Origin: Hygrocybe punicea
Lineage: Eukaryota > Basidiomycota > Agaricomycetes > Agaricales > Hygrophoraceae
Assembly: GCA_963556145.1 (NCBI GenBank)
Contig: OY744469.1
Location: 3,630,767 to 3,694,766 of the forward strand
Direction: 5' to 3'
Length of the DNA: 64,000 nucleotides
In this document: positions 36,125 to 48,060 of the stretch, piece after piece
Layout: every line of letters starts with the position of its first letter
How positions within the stretch are numbered: the stretch's first letter is position 1
Program-made: the position numbers and the translations under genes
Notes under the pieces: generated by a model
The model's database searches: none
Seen by the model: only the letters and a program-made list of their open reading frames with translations
What the model was told of the DNA's origin: nothing

Positions 36125-37692
36125 TGTTACGTTTTTCAACTCCGCAACTCCGATCCCGACTCCATTACCCACGATGACGATTCCACTTTACCATACCTTC
36201 CTTTTTCGTTCCCCTTTACCTTTTGTCTTCTTTTGGACATTGTTGTTTATTCTTGTCCTTGTTCTCTTTTCTTTCTTTCTTCTTCTAGAACAATCCAGAC
36301 CGACCATGGACATATCCCACGTGACCTTGCTGTACCCAAATAGTCTCCTTGCCGACGGACATCATTGCTATTGTCTTTTCCCTTGCCCTGACATATTGTT
36401 GACTTCATCCCACGACAAACCGATTTACAATGGCTGTACTCCCAACACAGCTAATTACCGTAATCATCATTGGCAGCATCGCCATCACCTTCCTGATCGG
36501 TTTTTACCTTGTTATGTTCTATCTTTGGCATCGGTACCGAAACCCTTCCGCCATTGATACTTCTGACTTCCACCTCGACAATATATCGACACGTAATTGA
36601 CAATTGCCATTCCCGGATATTTGGTTTCCATATTCATACCCTGTGCCCACCATTATCCTCCCTGACGATCCGACGACATTCCTCACCTGCATGCGAACTC
36701 TGGACAATCCCCGATCACAAGACATTTCACTGTTCTCTCTAATCCGACCATCGCCAGAGCATACTCTTTTAGACTTCGACCACAGACCATACGACTTCCC
36801 AAACAGTGAACCAACCCCTATCGTATATTGTTCGCATGACACCGCTTCAATGCAGTACCCGACGACTTGTTCCCACAGCATGTCACTCATGCCATGACTC
36901 GAAACCTGGACCCACGTTCATTTATCCTTTTCCATCCATAATCTTGATACCTCCCACACTCGTTTACAATGATACCCTTTCTTGGACAAATACCGACATC
37001 AGGTGGACCACATTGTTCCACACACAGGACAAGACACCGCTCCTCGATACGTCATTGACACAGACATCGTCATCCGGTACAGCTTATGCTGTTCACATGT
37101 CTGACCTCGACTGGCCCACTGTCCTAACACTCTCATCACCAACCCCACACTGGACGATACCCATCTTCGACCCGACCGTGCAATGCACTTGCCAAACTGC
37201 ACACTTGCCCGTTACAGCAAGTGTAGACCCTGAATTGGCAATTCTGCATGTCACATGATCCGATGACAAATCATCCGAGTCATCCGGACCCCCTCTATTC
37301 CTCAACAACACCCGGGCCTCCAGTTGGATCGCGAGAACATCGACATGAGGACGCCTCATGTGCGCCTCATGGTGAACACATGGTAGAGTTGGACATGTTA
37401 TGGCTTCATGGTTGTATTTCTATTTACCTCCCCTCAAGACCAGTCACTATATATACTGTTCTTGTTGTTGGTTCGGACTTTTTCTTCTTTTCCTTTCTTT
37501 ACGTTTAGTCTGGTTCTTGGGGCAGACCCCCTTGTCTTGGGTAACCCCCACGGCTCGCAATGACTTTAGACCATGAACCTCCCCCCTTGTAGCAGTGTTA
37601 TCTATCAATGTAACTGCTGTTCTCTCCTCTGGAAACCGCCCCCCTGTTAAGTTGATTGTTGCCGGAGCCCGCTGCAGAAGCGATCCGTAACA
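36125..37692 (+). mobile_element. Solo LTR of a retrotransposon (1568 bp)
   Basis: Starts TGTTACG and ends CGTAACA (7-bp inverted ends). It is flanked by a perfect 5-bp duplication CTATA (36120-36124, 37693-37697), with the single empty site at 61972-61976. A TATATATA box near 37448 followed by pyrimidine-rich sequence fits an LTR promoter. No internal retroelement genes remain, so it is a solo LTR left by LTR-LTR recombination. Its length and long multi-frame openness fit a Ty3/gypsy LTR, though the superfamily cannot be proved. It interrupts the C1 copy of the chromodomain gene. Confidence 0.9.
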
Positions 37693-38297
37693 CTATACGC
37701 TTACCTCCAGGTACATGTTCTTGTCATATTTCTTTTCTAAATGCATTTATTAACAATCACAATAGGCAGTGATTCTGGTCCCTTCTTCCTGAGGCCTGCT
37801 TTATACTTCAGGGCAATAAATGTTGCCGTGTTTTTTTCAGTGTTCAAGGGACAGGATCTTCATGGTGGTGAGAAGCCAACTGTAAATCCAGATCCAGTTG
37901 TGGCAAAGGAGTGGCTGGCGCAGACTGGTCTTGGTCAGCTTGCGGATTTGGTCGGCATGCAAAATCAGGTTGGCATGGTTGTATATCCTAATCATGCTGC
38001 ATTTACACGGATTACCCCATTTCTCGTTACCCCAGTCACAGGCTTCGGAAACATGGGATCTCAGTCACATTTCAGCCGTGGATACCCTACCTTTGCTAGT
38101 GATGGCCTACAAATCTTTGGAGATATCACAACACACAAGAATTTCCTTGCACGTGACCTTGTGTGTAACTCCTGGAATAGCGCCATTCTTGCTGGCATAG
38201 ATTCCCCTGTGCATCCTTCTCTTATGCTGTTCAGCATGACTTATACTGATGAGAATGGGGAGATTTGTAGGATGGCACCTCTTCCATATGATCCAGT

Positions 38298-39265
38298 TAC
38301 GAGTTCTTCCATTTATGGAAGAATCATTCTTATCAGTCCAGGATATATGGTAGTTCGTCACTAATTAATTAATTAATTAATTCATTGATTGATTGATTTT
38401 TGAAATCAACCATAGAGCCAAATTCTGCAATCTTACTCATTTCTTTTCAAGAAAAATTATGAATAAACTAGACCTTCTGAATTTTGTTCTCAAATATTTT
38501 CAGGAATATAGGATTTATCTTGAGGTCATAAAAAAACAAAAACCGCTCCAATAGATGAGAAAAATAATTTGTATGATGCGGAATTTGATCGAAAAAGGAA
38601 GTTGTCACACTGAGTCACAGGACTATAGACTCGCTGACTTTTTCAATAGTCAAGACCCATGATTTCAACCATGGCTGACATGAATCAACCCCCCCGAACC
38701 TCATTTGGGTTGAAAACGAGTGATTGGGACGAGTTCAGACCCTCACATTCTGGCTACTACCAGGATGGAATTTGATCCAAAAAAGCAATGGTCACACTCA
38801 GCCACATGATTCCTCGAATTCTTATCCAGACTTTTCCACCAGCCAAGACAGGCTCTGCCTGTGGATTTCAACAACAGATGAGGTCAACAGAACCTCTGCA
38901 CATCAGTTGAAACCAATGGGCCAAGGGAGTCTCAGTGACTCGCCACACAACAACCTACTGCTGGTCTGAATCTGTGTGATCTGAGTTCAGACCAAGGAAC
39001 CCTGTTAAACCAAGGAACCAAGTTAAAATGGTGTAAGTATTATGTCTGATGTGGTTATATCTTTCTCGTTGAGTTGTATCAGTGTGACTTCACAATTTCT
39101 ACATTGTAGAAAAAGTTTTTTTATACCGTTGATTGCATTATGTAAGAAGATCTATGTTTGTGTCAATCTCAATGAAACAGTTCGTCATATCAACCAAAAA
39201 TCCTGATATAAAACTTAAAAACAATATGTGCAAGGAAAACAAGTCATTGGCTGCTCAAATCCATT
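38298..39265 (+). mobile_element. B-type Helitron2-like 5' end (B1), 3' end not found
   Basis: TACGAGTTCTTCCATTTAT with partner ATGGAAGAATCATTCTTATC begins after T38297; C2 has GATCCGGT followed directly by CAAAG at 62579/62580. The first roughly 330 bp match B2 (53680 onward) and 7838 leftward. No canonical 3' end is seen before the neighbouring gene at 39266, so this copy is probably truncated and took the end of C1 with it. Confidence 0.75.
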
Positions 39266-42200
39266 TCACTCCTGGCCTGCTGCCTCATCTGCCTCACCCT
39301 CATCATCCATAAATGCTACACCTCTTTTTCTAATTTTAGAAGACCTTTCCACTTGAAGACGTTGAGCTTTCGAGAGTGCCATTGAGGCCTCCTTCATAAA
39401 ACAAGTTATGACAAGATTACATTGTAAGGAAAGTCTACACACCTTGGCGAAGGTATTATTGATGAGAGCTAAGGAGTGAAGTACTATACCGAGTTTGAAA
39501 GTCGTATCATCCTTGGGACAAAATGCACGAAACGATAATCGCAGGCCCACAATCACACCTGGAACAAAGCTGGTTGGTGTTTCTCACACATGTCTATGGG
39601 TTTCTGTGAGTTTTTATTGGAAGGTGATGGCTTGTACTCACTTGGTTTTGTTTTTAGCGGTGACAAGTCTTGTGAAGTATCCAACGTTGTTGGCAGCAGT
39701 GTGAATGTATCGGCTTTGATCCACTGAGGCCAAAACACCATAGGGATCAAGGAGAGGGTCAAAGGGAACAGTGTCGGAATGGTTGGCCAATTTGGCGCTT
39801 GTAAAGTATCTGTTGTATGATTCAATCATTTTATATCCTGAAAATGTACTGGGCATCCATGGATGGAGTTTGAGCGGACAAACATCCTTCAAAAATATAA
39901 AGTGGATAAACTCAATATTCTCCATGGCCAAATCGAATTGAGGTGCATTCAGTCCAGTCAAAGTGACATGTTGTCGAAGAAATTTTACACCTCTCTCCGT
40001 GCTATTGAAACTTGGGGAAGTGGGCCATCGCCAGCGTGGCATGAACGAGTTCTTCTGGGCAGCCCTCTCTGAAGCTTCTCAGTTGTCATTTTCAGATTGA
40101 GATACTTTATATCATAATGTTATCAATATTAACATTAAATTTCCAACACTACTAGTACATGTAAGGAATGGGTTGCACAGATATGAGTGGTTAGACTCTG
40201 ACGATACTTAGAGCTATGCTTAGAGTATCAAAACGGATGGAGGAAGTCTGGTGTATGGTGTAACCAATGTTCAACTATTCAGAACATTAGCATGCTAATT
40301 ATATATACATGTAAGAATGGAATAAACCAAATAGAATGGTACTGAATCAACCAAACAACAGACTAATCAGTCCAGACCGATGACAAAGAAGAAATGACTG
40401 AGACCAACATAACAATGTATGATAATGAGATTACCATTTCCAACAGTATAGTATTCAATGGCACCATTGAACACAACAATTAAGGCTTGATACTGAAGTG
40501 TGTTGCAGATACTGATAGTGATACTGACTAAGCAATGACTAAGCAACTCATGCTGCTTTTGGTGATGCAGGCCTTGTTTTCACTATTTTGCTGCAATGCC
40601 CAACCAAATACCAGAAAATTTGCAGGACACTGTTGACATGTTACACTACAAATGCTACTGCAATGTCAAGGCTCAATATTAATTAAATTTTATAAATTTG
40701 TTGAAATCTGTACTATCTTTGGTACCAGAGCTTTGTGAATTGTTATTCTGCTTATTCCTTATTTGTGTTGTAAAATGACTCATTGCAGGTACACAATAAA
40801 TTATCAGTACTTTATTTAATAGAAGGAAAATGATGTTTCTGGTCATTTGGAAAAAAATGCCACACCAAAAAATGCTTTCTTATTATAACTTACCTGTCTC
40901 CAAATTAACCATTTATCACTCTTATTTACCTTCCATTATAGTTGCTGTATTCTAACTTCTGTATCCTGCCTTGCCAGCACCATGAATGATTTAAAGTAGA
41001 ATACCAAGCATTTCCAGTGTTTTGTATTTGATTTTTCTTGAGCAGAGATGTAGTCTAATCTCTTTGAAGTATAGATGTGAATTGTAGTATAGAACCTAGA
41101 GAAAACATCAAATATTTTAAAAATATGAAATGTAAAGCTGCCCTTATGTTAAAGTCAATATACTGCAACTTGCTTGGTAACTTGTACAATGTGGGATGTT
41201 GACTATATCTTCACAATAATGGCATACAAAATTCTCAAAAAATCCCTAATGTTTTCTATTAGCCTCACACTACTACTACTACCTTTACTCCAGAGGGATT
41301 TTATTTAGAACAAATTAGGTGCCAAAAATTCTTTGTCAAACCAAACAGCATAAGGTTTTCAGCAATTCATGGATTTGGTAAATTTGTCTTCATATACTAC
41401 TCAATAAATTTCCAGGACTTTCCACATATCTCTCCACATGATGTACAACAAGTCCTCCTGCAAAGGTAAAGCATTTTGAGTTCAACTGGACTCAGTATTA
41501 ATTTACTAACAACATTTTATGAATATTCAACCATTATTCTAATTTAGCTGGAAATCCTTAGCCTTTGCAGGCAAGGTTGTAGCAGGATATGTGGAGAACC
41601 TCTTACAATTTTATAGGAATTTATTTAGTTGTATGCCATGCGCAGGGTGCAAAGTCTGAACCCCAGGTAAAAGCAATTATTTTTTAATTGTTTTTTTAAT
41701 TATTTTGTTTCTGCAACACACACCAGTATTGGGCCACAATTATTAATAACCTAAAATGCCACAGGTGGCCAATTTATCTTGAACAAAATCTGAGTAGACA
41801 GAAAGTGGCTCATATATTTAAACTCCCCTCTCGTACTAATTTTCAAGGGAATCCAGTAATATTTGAATGTTTTATGATCAAAACATTGGTGTTCAAAGGA
41901 GTGAACAGATGGGTGAATATTAACTTGCTAATTTTATTGATACTCCTGAATAAATAAAAAATTCATACCTAGATAGGTTCAGATAATGCACAGAAGGAAT
42001 TAGAATATCTTTTAGCAGTAGAAATTGGTACAGAATCAGGGTGTTCAAAGGACTGGTAGTGTTCGAAGGAGCCATTGAACACTGGAAACCACCAGTTGAA
42101 ACTTGCAAAATGCTAATACCACCTCAACCTCACATGATACATAGCTAATTAGCTTGATAGTTAGTAATCTCGCACACTGCCAATAATTCCTCAAATATAT

Positions 42201-45200
42201 ACCTTTTAGAGTACAAGTTATTTAGATACTTATCTAAGTCGCAGACGTTACATCGGATGTTTCCGACGTTGCACATGAAGGTTCGTTGACAACACCATCA
42301 AGGGCGGCTATCACCGGCGCTCATAATCCCGATGCGCATTGGCATTGCCACCCACGATGAGCTCAAACTTGTACTATATATTGATGAAAATTTTATATTT
42401 TTGTGGCACACTTTTGATATACAGGTTAGATATATGTTACAGCTGTTTGCATAAAGCATGACAGTAACTGGGCTTTTTTGAATCAATTGAGAAATGTGGA
42501 CTTAGTAGAATTTTCAATGCTGTTCCATGATTCTCATGAAGTACTGCATAGAATAATATGGTTATAGAGGGAAAGTTGTATTATTTTTGAAGAGGCCCTG
42601 TAATTACATTTGGACAATATTCACTGTGTAGTAAGTTGTGGATGAAATAAAAGATAGACTAGTACTTTTTGACACCCAAAATGATTTTGTCAAATTATGG
42701 CATCAAATGAACTCCTATGAGGAAGATTGTAGGGAGAAAGTTGTTCATTTTTTCAAGGGCTGGAAGTACATATACCATGTTTTTCTTTATTTTTATCTTT
42801 TCAGCCCATAATTATGATTCTTGTGGTATTTTAAGTCTAATGTCATTCTCAGCACTATTCTCACTCACTTGTTAGACACACTCCTCCTGTACTTGTACCA
42901 ACTCTTTGTACATACTTTAATATACCATGGGATGTGTCCTGATTTTCTCCAGCCCCTCAAATTCATCCCAGGTGTCCCAAGTCCCCATTGAATGTCCATA
43001 TGACCCATGCCAACAACACTATTCATTCATGCATAGCACTGGCTCCTCTGTAATTGATACCCCAAATAAATTTTCACAAGGTCCCTATATCTAGGTAAAG
43101 GTCTTGTGAATTTTCTATAATTTATAAACAGCTGTAGTTCACAGTAGAAATTTATTTGCATTGGAAATCGCATGAATTCACATGTTTTGAATGAATAACT
43201 TGATCTACAGGTTTGAAAAATCAATCATTTGGCTTGGTTGTTCTTTTGAAGGCAGTCAAACATATATAGATCATGTATTGTAGACTCTAGGGAAGTAGCT
43301 AATGGCCTACAGCCCAGAATTTTGCTCCCAAGCGCATCAGCCACAGCATTCAGCAGAATCCGAATAGCGGTTTAGTGTTGCCGTAGTTCGGTTCCGAACC
43401 TAGCCAAACCCGGTTCAAACCCCGAACTGAACCCTAAGTTCGGTCTAAGTTCAGCCAAGTGCTGAACCGGACCGCGGGTTCAGTTCCGGGTTTTGAGGCC
43501 TGCCGGATTTCCTGAACGGCTCCAAACCGCGTTCAAACCGCGAACGCAGATATTTTTAAGGTATTGATTTCATTTGTTTTTCGTATTTCTTTACTTACTA
43601 TTTCGTGTTAAACGGCATCATGTGACCGGCCGTGACCTTTCACGCAACACAGCAACTTCAACGTGGGTTGAACACAACACAAATTGTGTTGTGGTCAAAG
43701 GTAAATTTCCATTTTTTTCTTAACTTTACTAATGTTATTTGTGGCAGGCAACTCAACTGCGACCACATCGCAACCACATTGGCACAAGATGAATGCCAAT
43801 GCCAACGCAATGCCAACGGACGCGGGGCAGCCGCAACACCACCACTACCACCACCACCACCACCACCACCACCACCACCACCACCACCACCACCACCACC
43901 ACCACCACCACCACCACCAGCGGCGGCAACGGCAACGGCAATGGCAATGGCAACCAGGCAACGACAACGGCAACGGCCAGCAGCAGCAGCAACAGCGGAA
44001 GCAGCAGCGCCGGCAGCAACGGCAGCAGCAGCAGCAGCAGCGGCAGCGGCAACAGCCAAAGCCATCCAACATCACCACCAGCGGCGGCAACAACAACGGC
44101 AACCACAACTATGATGGCCAGCAGCAGCAGCAATGCCGGCAGCAGCAGCAACAGCAACAGCAGCAACGGCGGCAGCAGCAACGGCCACGACAGCAGCAGC
44201 AGCAGTGGCAGCAGCAACGGCGACGGCAGCAGCAGCAGTGCCGGCAGCAGCAGCAATGGCAGCAGTGACAGCGGCGGCAGCAGCAGCGCCGGACGGCTCC
44301 CCCGCAGCCCAACTACCTCACAAAGTGTAGCGCCGTATCGATTGATACGTGCCTGCCATTCGCGAGGAGAATGGAGCTCATGGGGTGAGCCCACCTCGGT
44401 CCGGGGTTCAGACCGTGTCTGAACCCAGACCAAACGCGGAGAAACGGTTCAATGCCGTCCGGGTCCAGGTTTGGCCATGCGCCAAACCAGGCCCGAAGTT
44501 CAGTTCGCGGTTCCGCCAAAAAGGGTCGGAACCGGACCGAACTGAACTTCGGCAACACTATAGCGGTTCAACATCCGCTTTTGGAAGTTTACACGCCAGT
44601 GCTCAATCTTGTTGTTGACAATGACGCCGTGCTTCCTCTGTGCATCCCTGTGTACAGTCATACCAAGGTATGTGTTTGTAACTTATTTTATTGCTATTGT
44701 ATGAGCTCACAACATGATTTGTCCAGGGAACTGCACCCACCCCATCAAATGTCAACACCCATACCACACCCACACAAATCCATGCACCCCGCCAATGCCC
44801 TGCTGGCTAACGGCGGAATCCAGGGACTGTGACAAATACAGGATATGGCAGGGGGTGGTGTGCCCACCCTCGCTGCCAATGTATGTATGTTTTTTCTTTC
44901 TTTTTTTCGTGTCTTTTACTTACTAACCACAGTCGTGCACACACCCATGGCTCCTTGCCACCATGGCACCCACGCACACACGCCAGGCCACTGTAGGGCA
45001 CAATGGGACAAGATGGCCACAGCAGGAGCAGGAGCAGCTACAACAAGGACCACAGAAGCAACAATGGCAGCAACAACAACAGCAACAGCAACAGCTGCCG
45101 TTGCAGCAGGGCCCAACAGTTGCAATGGCAGCAGCAGTGGCAATGACAGCAACAGCGGCAATGACAGCAGCAGCAGCAACAATAGCAGCAGCAGCAGCAG

Positions 45201-48060
45201 AAATGGCCCCAACAACAGCAGCAGCAGCAGCAGTGGCAGTGGGAGCAGCAGCAGTTGGCAGCGGGAATGACAGCGACAGCACCAGCAGCAGCGATGTGAC
45301 AGTGACGGCAGCAACAGCAGCAATGGTGATGGCGACGGCAGCAGCAGTGGCGACGGTGACAGCAGTGGCAGTGGTGACAGCAATGGCAGTGGCATAGCAG
45401 TGGCAATGACCTCTACAGGCACCATGCTGCTTCATTGAGCATGCGGCAGTGGCGGGGATGATATTATATACTTATCATAAGGTAGCTTAACACATTTCTA
45501 CCCTGTATGCAAAAAGTGCACCCTGAAAACATGAAAATTTCATTGACAAATGGTACAAGTTTGAGCTCATTGTGGGCGGCGATGCCAATGCGCATCGGGA
45601 TTGTGAGCGCCGGTGATAGCTGCCCTTAATGGCATTGTCAACGAACCTTCATGTGCAACATCAGAAACATCTGATGTAACATCTGCAACTTAGATAAGTA
45701 TCTAAATAACTTGTACTTTAAAAGGTATATATTTGAGGAATTATTGGCAGTGTGCAAGATTACTAACTATCAAGGTAATGGGCAAGCTAATTAGCTATGT
45801 ATCACGTGAGGTCAAGATGGCTAATACTGCAATATTTCAAATAATAAATACAATAATAATAGTCAATTAATAATACTGATATACCGTCAATATTTGTGAA
45901 TAAGCAAATAGAAAAATTAATTGAACTTGAAAAATGGGAACCAGGCGCACTGGGCCAATTCCAACCCGGCGTGGCCAAAAACTGAGCAAACAGGGTGGGT
46001 GGTTGGGTGCATGGCAGCGACGCGCAACAATTAAGACCCTACTACTGCTTGTGCTTAATGGGAACGAGGCGCCGTGGGCCTGTGTTAGCCGGCCATGGCC
46101 AAAAACCGGTGTAAAAAATAGGGGGATGGGTGCTTGAGTCCGGAGGTGCTTGGGCACTGGCCGACAACGGGTGAGACTGGGACCCCCCGACGCCTCGTTT
46201 TCTATGCGAACGAGGCGTGGGGTGCGTATACGAGCTGGAGCTGGTTGAAACCAGCGCGTGGTGGCGTGTCCCGGGTGTAAAAAGTTCCGGGGTGGCACTT
46301 GGGCACTGGGCGGAGAGGTGGGACTGGGAGCCGCCGAAGTCTCGTTTTCTACGCGAACGAGGTGTGAGGGGCGTATACGAGTTGGGGCTGGTCGAAAACG
46401 GCGTGGGGTGGCGTGTCCTGGGTCTAAAACAGTTGGGGGGCGTGGTGCTTAGGCACTGGGCGGAAACAGGTGGGAGTGGGACACCCCGAAGTCTCGTTTT
46501 CGACGCGAACGAGGTGTGGGGGGCGTATACGAGCTGGGGGTGGTCGAAAACGGCGTGGGGTGGCGTGTCCTGGGTGTAAAAGGGTCTGGGGGGTGATGCT
46601 TGGCACATAGTGGCGATGCGAGGGATTGGGGACCCATGGCTGCTCGATTTCAACGGGAATGACGCGCTGTGGGTGTTTTCCAGCCGGGCGTGGCCAAGAA
46701 CCGCGAGGGGAGGTGAGTTTGGGGTGGAAAAAGAGGGGGTGGTGGTTGGGGCACAAATGGCGGCAGCGCGAGGGTTCAGGGCCCGCGGCCACTCGTTTTC
46801 AACGGGAACGATGCGCCGTGGGTGTATTCCAACCGGGTGTGGCCAAAAACCGTGTGGGAGGGTGTGTTTCGGGTGTAAAAAAACTGGGTGTTGTGGTGGG
46901 GGCACAGATGGCGGCAGCGCGAGCTCCTGAGACCCCCCGACCCCCCGTTTTCAACGTGAACGAGGTGCGGGGGGCATACACGAGCCGGGGGTGGTCGAAA
47001 ACAAGCGGGGTGGGGTGGACTGACGGGCGGAAACAGGGGGGTGGGGTGGTTGGGCAGATGGCGGGATTGCAAGGTCCTGAGACCCCCCGGCCCCTCATTT
47101 TCAACGCGGATGAGATGCGGGGGATGCAGACATCATTATTAGACCATACAAATAAAACTACGTGCTTACCTTTCTGTACACCACCCCCCCCGACGATCTT
47201 GCTGTTGAGCAACTGAAGGTTTTGCACTTATCTGAGCTCGAATGGTCTGACTGTGCATTTCAGACTCCGCTCGAATTTCAGCCACAAGTCCGGACCACCC
47301 TTGCTTGTTTGCATCTTAGAAATTCAGATATGACATTTCACAGCTGCTTTCAGTGGACAAAGGTGTACCATACATACAAGAGAATATAGCTAGAAATTAC
47401 CACATTTTACTTTGCAGTTTTACACCAGTTATTGTATCTATACTCATTTCCTTTGCATAAACCAGCTCACAGGTGGTCCAAATTATGTCAGATCCACTCC
47501 ATAATTTTTTTCCAGCAGGACAGTCCCCATGACATGCTCCTTGTCAAATCTGGTGACAGTCTATGCAGTGTGCAAGTCAATAGAGGCTCTGAATTCTGGA
47601 ATGAAACCAGTCAAACGGGATTTTGAACTCAGTTGCCATATTGGGACACAATTTTCGCTCAGTCCCTGAGATGAATGAATGAATCACCAAACAGACTGGA
47701 AACCCGGTGTATAAGAACGAGTTTTCCATAAATGGAAGAACTCGTAACTTGAAAGTCAGGCCTTGATACTGATATCATTGGCCAACACTACTTACCTTGG
47801 AAGTCGGTGGACTGGAGGTAACTCACACTCCGCAATGATTCCAGTGAGACGAAGTATGATTTCCTCGTTCTCTTTCCCATCTATCTCTTGTACGAGTTCA
47901 TATTGTCCCATTTGTTGATTATACTGGGTCTTGGCTTTTAAATGTAGGCCATCCTCCTGGTATGTCGTTTGGAATTTCCCAGTGAATATCTGACGAAATA
48001 CATGCCTTATTAAATGCAGTCAGGTACTTCTGGTGGTGTGTTCCTTCATATGCCTTGGTC
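39266..48060 (-). CDS. Uncharacterised Agaricomycete-type gene split by element C3 in an intron
   Basis: Minus-strand exons read HVFRQIFTGKFQTTYQEDG to CELPPVHRLP (47796 to about 48000). After a 57-nt intron (47747-47795 plus 40002-40009) they continue with STERGVKFLRQHVTLTGLN, HPWMPSTFSGYKMIESYNRY and DPYGVLASVDQSRYIH (39642-40001), then a VIVGLRLSFRAF part (39443 to about 39550) and a basic/acidic tail (39266-39391) ending GEADEAAGQE. The style matches a widespread, functionally unassigned protein family of mushroom genomes; the name and role are unknown to me. The phase across the intron at 39550-39641 does not close cleanly, so the gene may be damaged. The 5' end beyond about 48060 is not resolved. 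The 7.7-kb insert lies wholly in the intron. Confidence 0.65.
43373..44560. mobile_element. hAT-like non-autonomous element (1188 bp)
   Basis: The ends are TAGTGTTGCCG and CGGCAACACTA, with a perfect 8-bp duplication TAGCGGTT (43365-43372, 44561-44568). Subterminal regions contain many GGTTC/GAACC motifs in both orientations (43390-43550, 44395-44550), as in hAT transposase binding zones. The centre is a CAC/CAG/CAA simple-sequence block (43830-44275) preceded by a splice-like AT-rich segment (GTAAATTT...GGCAG, about 43700-43747). No transposase gene. Confidence 0.9.
44690..45435 (+). other. Second intron-bearing low-complexity cassette
   Basis: Contains donor GTATGTGTTTG near 44669, acceptor TTGTCCAG near 44727, exon text ending GGGGGTGGTGTGCCCACCC, donor GTATGTATG near 44881 and acceptor AACCACAG near 44932, followed by CAGCAACAACAGCAGC-type repeats (45000-45420). 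The same exon-end motif and splice layout occur at 18150-18200. The encoded product would be Gln/Ala/Ser/Asn-rich; frame uncertain. Confidence 0.45.
45950..47130. repeat. CG-rich minisatellite (about 150-bp units)
   Basis: Repeated CCGAAGTCTCGTTTTC, AACGAGGTG, GCGTATACGAGCTGGGG, GGTCGAAAACGGCGTGG and GCGTGTCCTGGGTGTAAAA. It is the preserved counterpart of 4268-5700. Long frames on both strands follow the periodicity and are not taken as genes. Confidence 0.85.

Larger units (their letters stand above)
11363..38297 (+). mobile_element. Element C1: interrupted copy of a large cargo-bearing Helitron2-like element
   Basis: The 5' end is TACGAGTTCTTCCATTTAT, then ATGGAAAACTCGTTCTTATA and AACCCGGTTTTCAGCC, inserted after a T in the Rep gene. 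From this base on the sequence is nearly identical to 54770 onward, while the flanks differ, so the duplicated unit begins precisely at the terminus. Native C1 blocks are 11363-13159, 14486-14538, 15859-16565, 25451-27571, 35226-36119 and 37698-38297, matching 54770-62579 with the insertions missing. C1 carries the interrupted chromodomain gene. After 38297 a B-type element starts. I did not find the C1 3' end; it is probably lost between 38298 and 39265. Confidence 0.8.
27209..38297 (+). pseudogene. Chromodomain cargo gene, C1 copy, interrupted
   Basis: Counterpart of 60715-62579. The start ATG is at 27209, but codon 14 of the first exon is TAA where C2 has CAA, a C-to-T nonsense change. The third exon is cut at 27571 by the satellite-bearing inverted-repeat element and resumes at 35226. 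It is cut again at 36124 by a solo LTR and resumes at 37698. The following exon ends at 38297 where a B-type element starts. The chromodomain itself is not present on this side. The remaining codons between interruptions are still largely open, so inactivation is recent. Confidence 0.88.
42120..45819. mobile_element. 3.7-kb inverted-repeat element with 8-bp target duplication
   Basis: Flanked by perfect GCTAATAC (42112-42119 and 45820-45827). Inverted repeats of about 270 bp start CACCTCAACCTCAC on the left and CATCTTGACCTCAC on the right and share ATACATAGCTAATTAGC, CACACTGCCAATAATTCC and ATGCGCATTGGCAT. CA ends plus an 8-bp duplication suit hAT or KDZ/Zisupton; no transposase frame is seen. 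The body is interrupted by a hAT-like element (43373-44560). 44569-45560 carries intron-bearing low-complexity sequence. Confidence 0.88.
40010..47746 (-). mobile_element. Element C3: 7.7-kb Helitron2-like element inside an intron
   Basis: The 5' end at 47746 (minus) is TACGAGTTCTTCCATTTAT with partner ATGGAAAACTCGTTCTTATA. The 3' end at 40010 reads GAACTCGTTCATGCC, hairpin ACGCTGGCGATGG, CCCCAAGT, a variant terminus. Removing it leaves a canonical 57-nt intron (GTAAGT...AATAG). Contents from the 5' end: a C-type subterminal segment (47160-47700), a minisatellite (45950-47130), a 3.7-kb inverted-repeat element (42120-45819) and an AT-rich part (40060-42110) with no gene; its right end near 41760-42084 resembles the small element at 48984-49365. 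No Rep or helicase. Confidence 0.9.

Noticed and set aside
36048..37258. Several overlapping frames between 36048 and 37258
   Set aside because: They lie inside the solo LTR and overlap each other in different frames.
38990..39025. 3' end of B1 at GGAACCAAGT
   Set aside because: No inverse of TACGAGTTCTT and no hairpin lie before it; left as an unresolved boundary.
43658..44433. Poly-Gln, poly-Gly, poly-Val and poly-His proteins in the CAC/CAG block
   Set aside because: All six frames are open because of the trinucleotide composition; no frame can be preferred and the block lies inside a hAT-like element.
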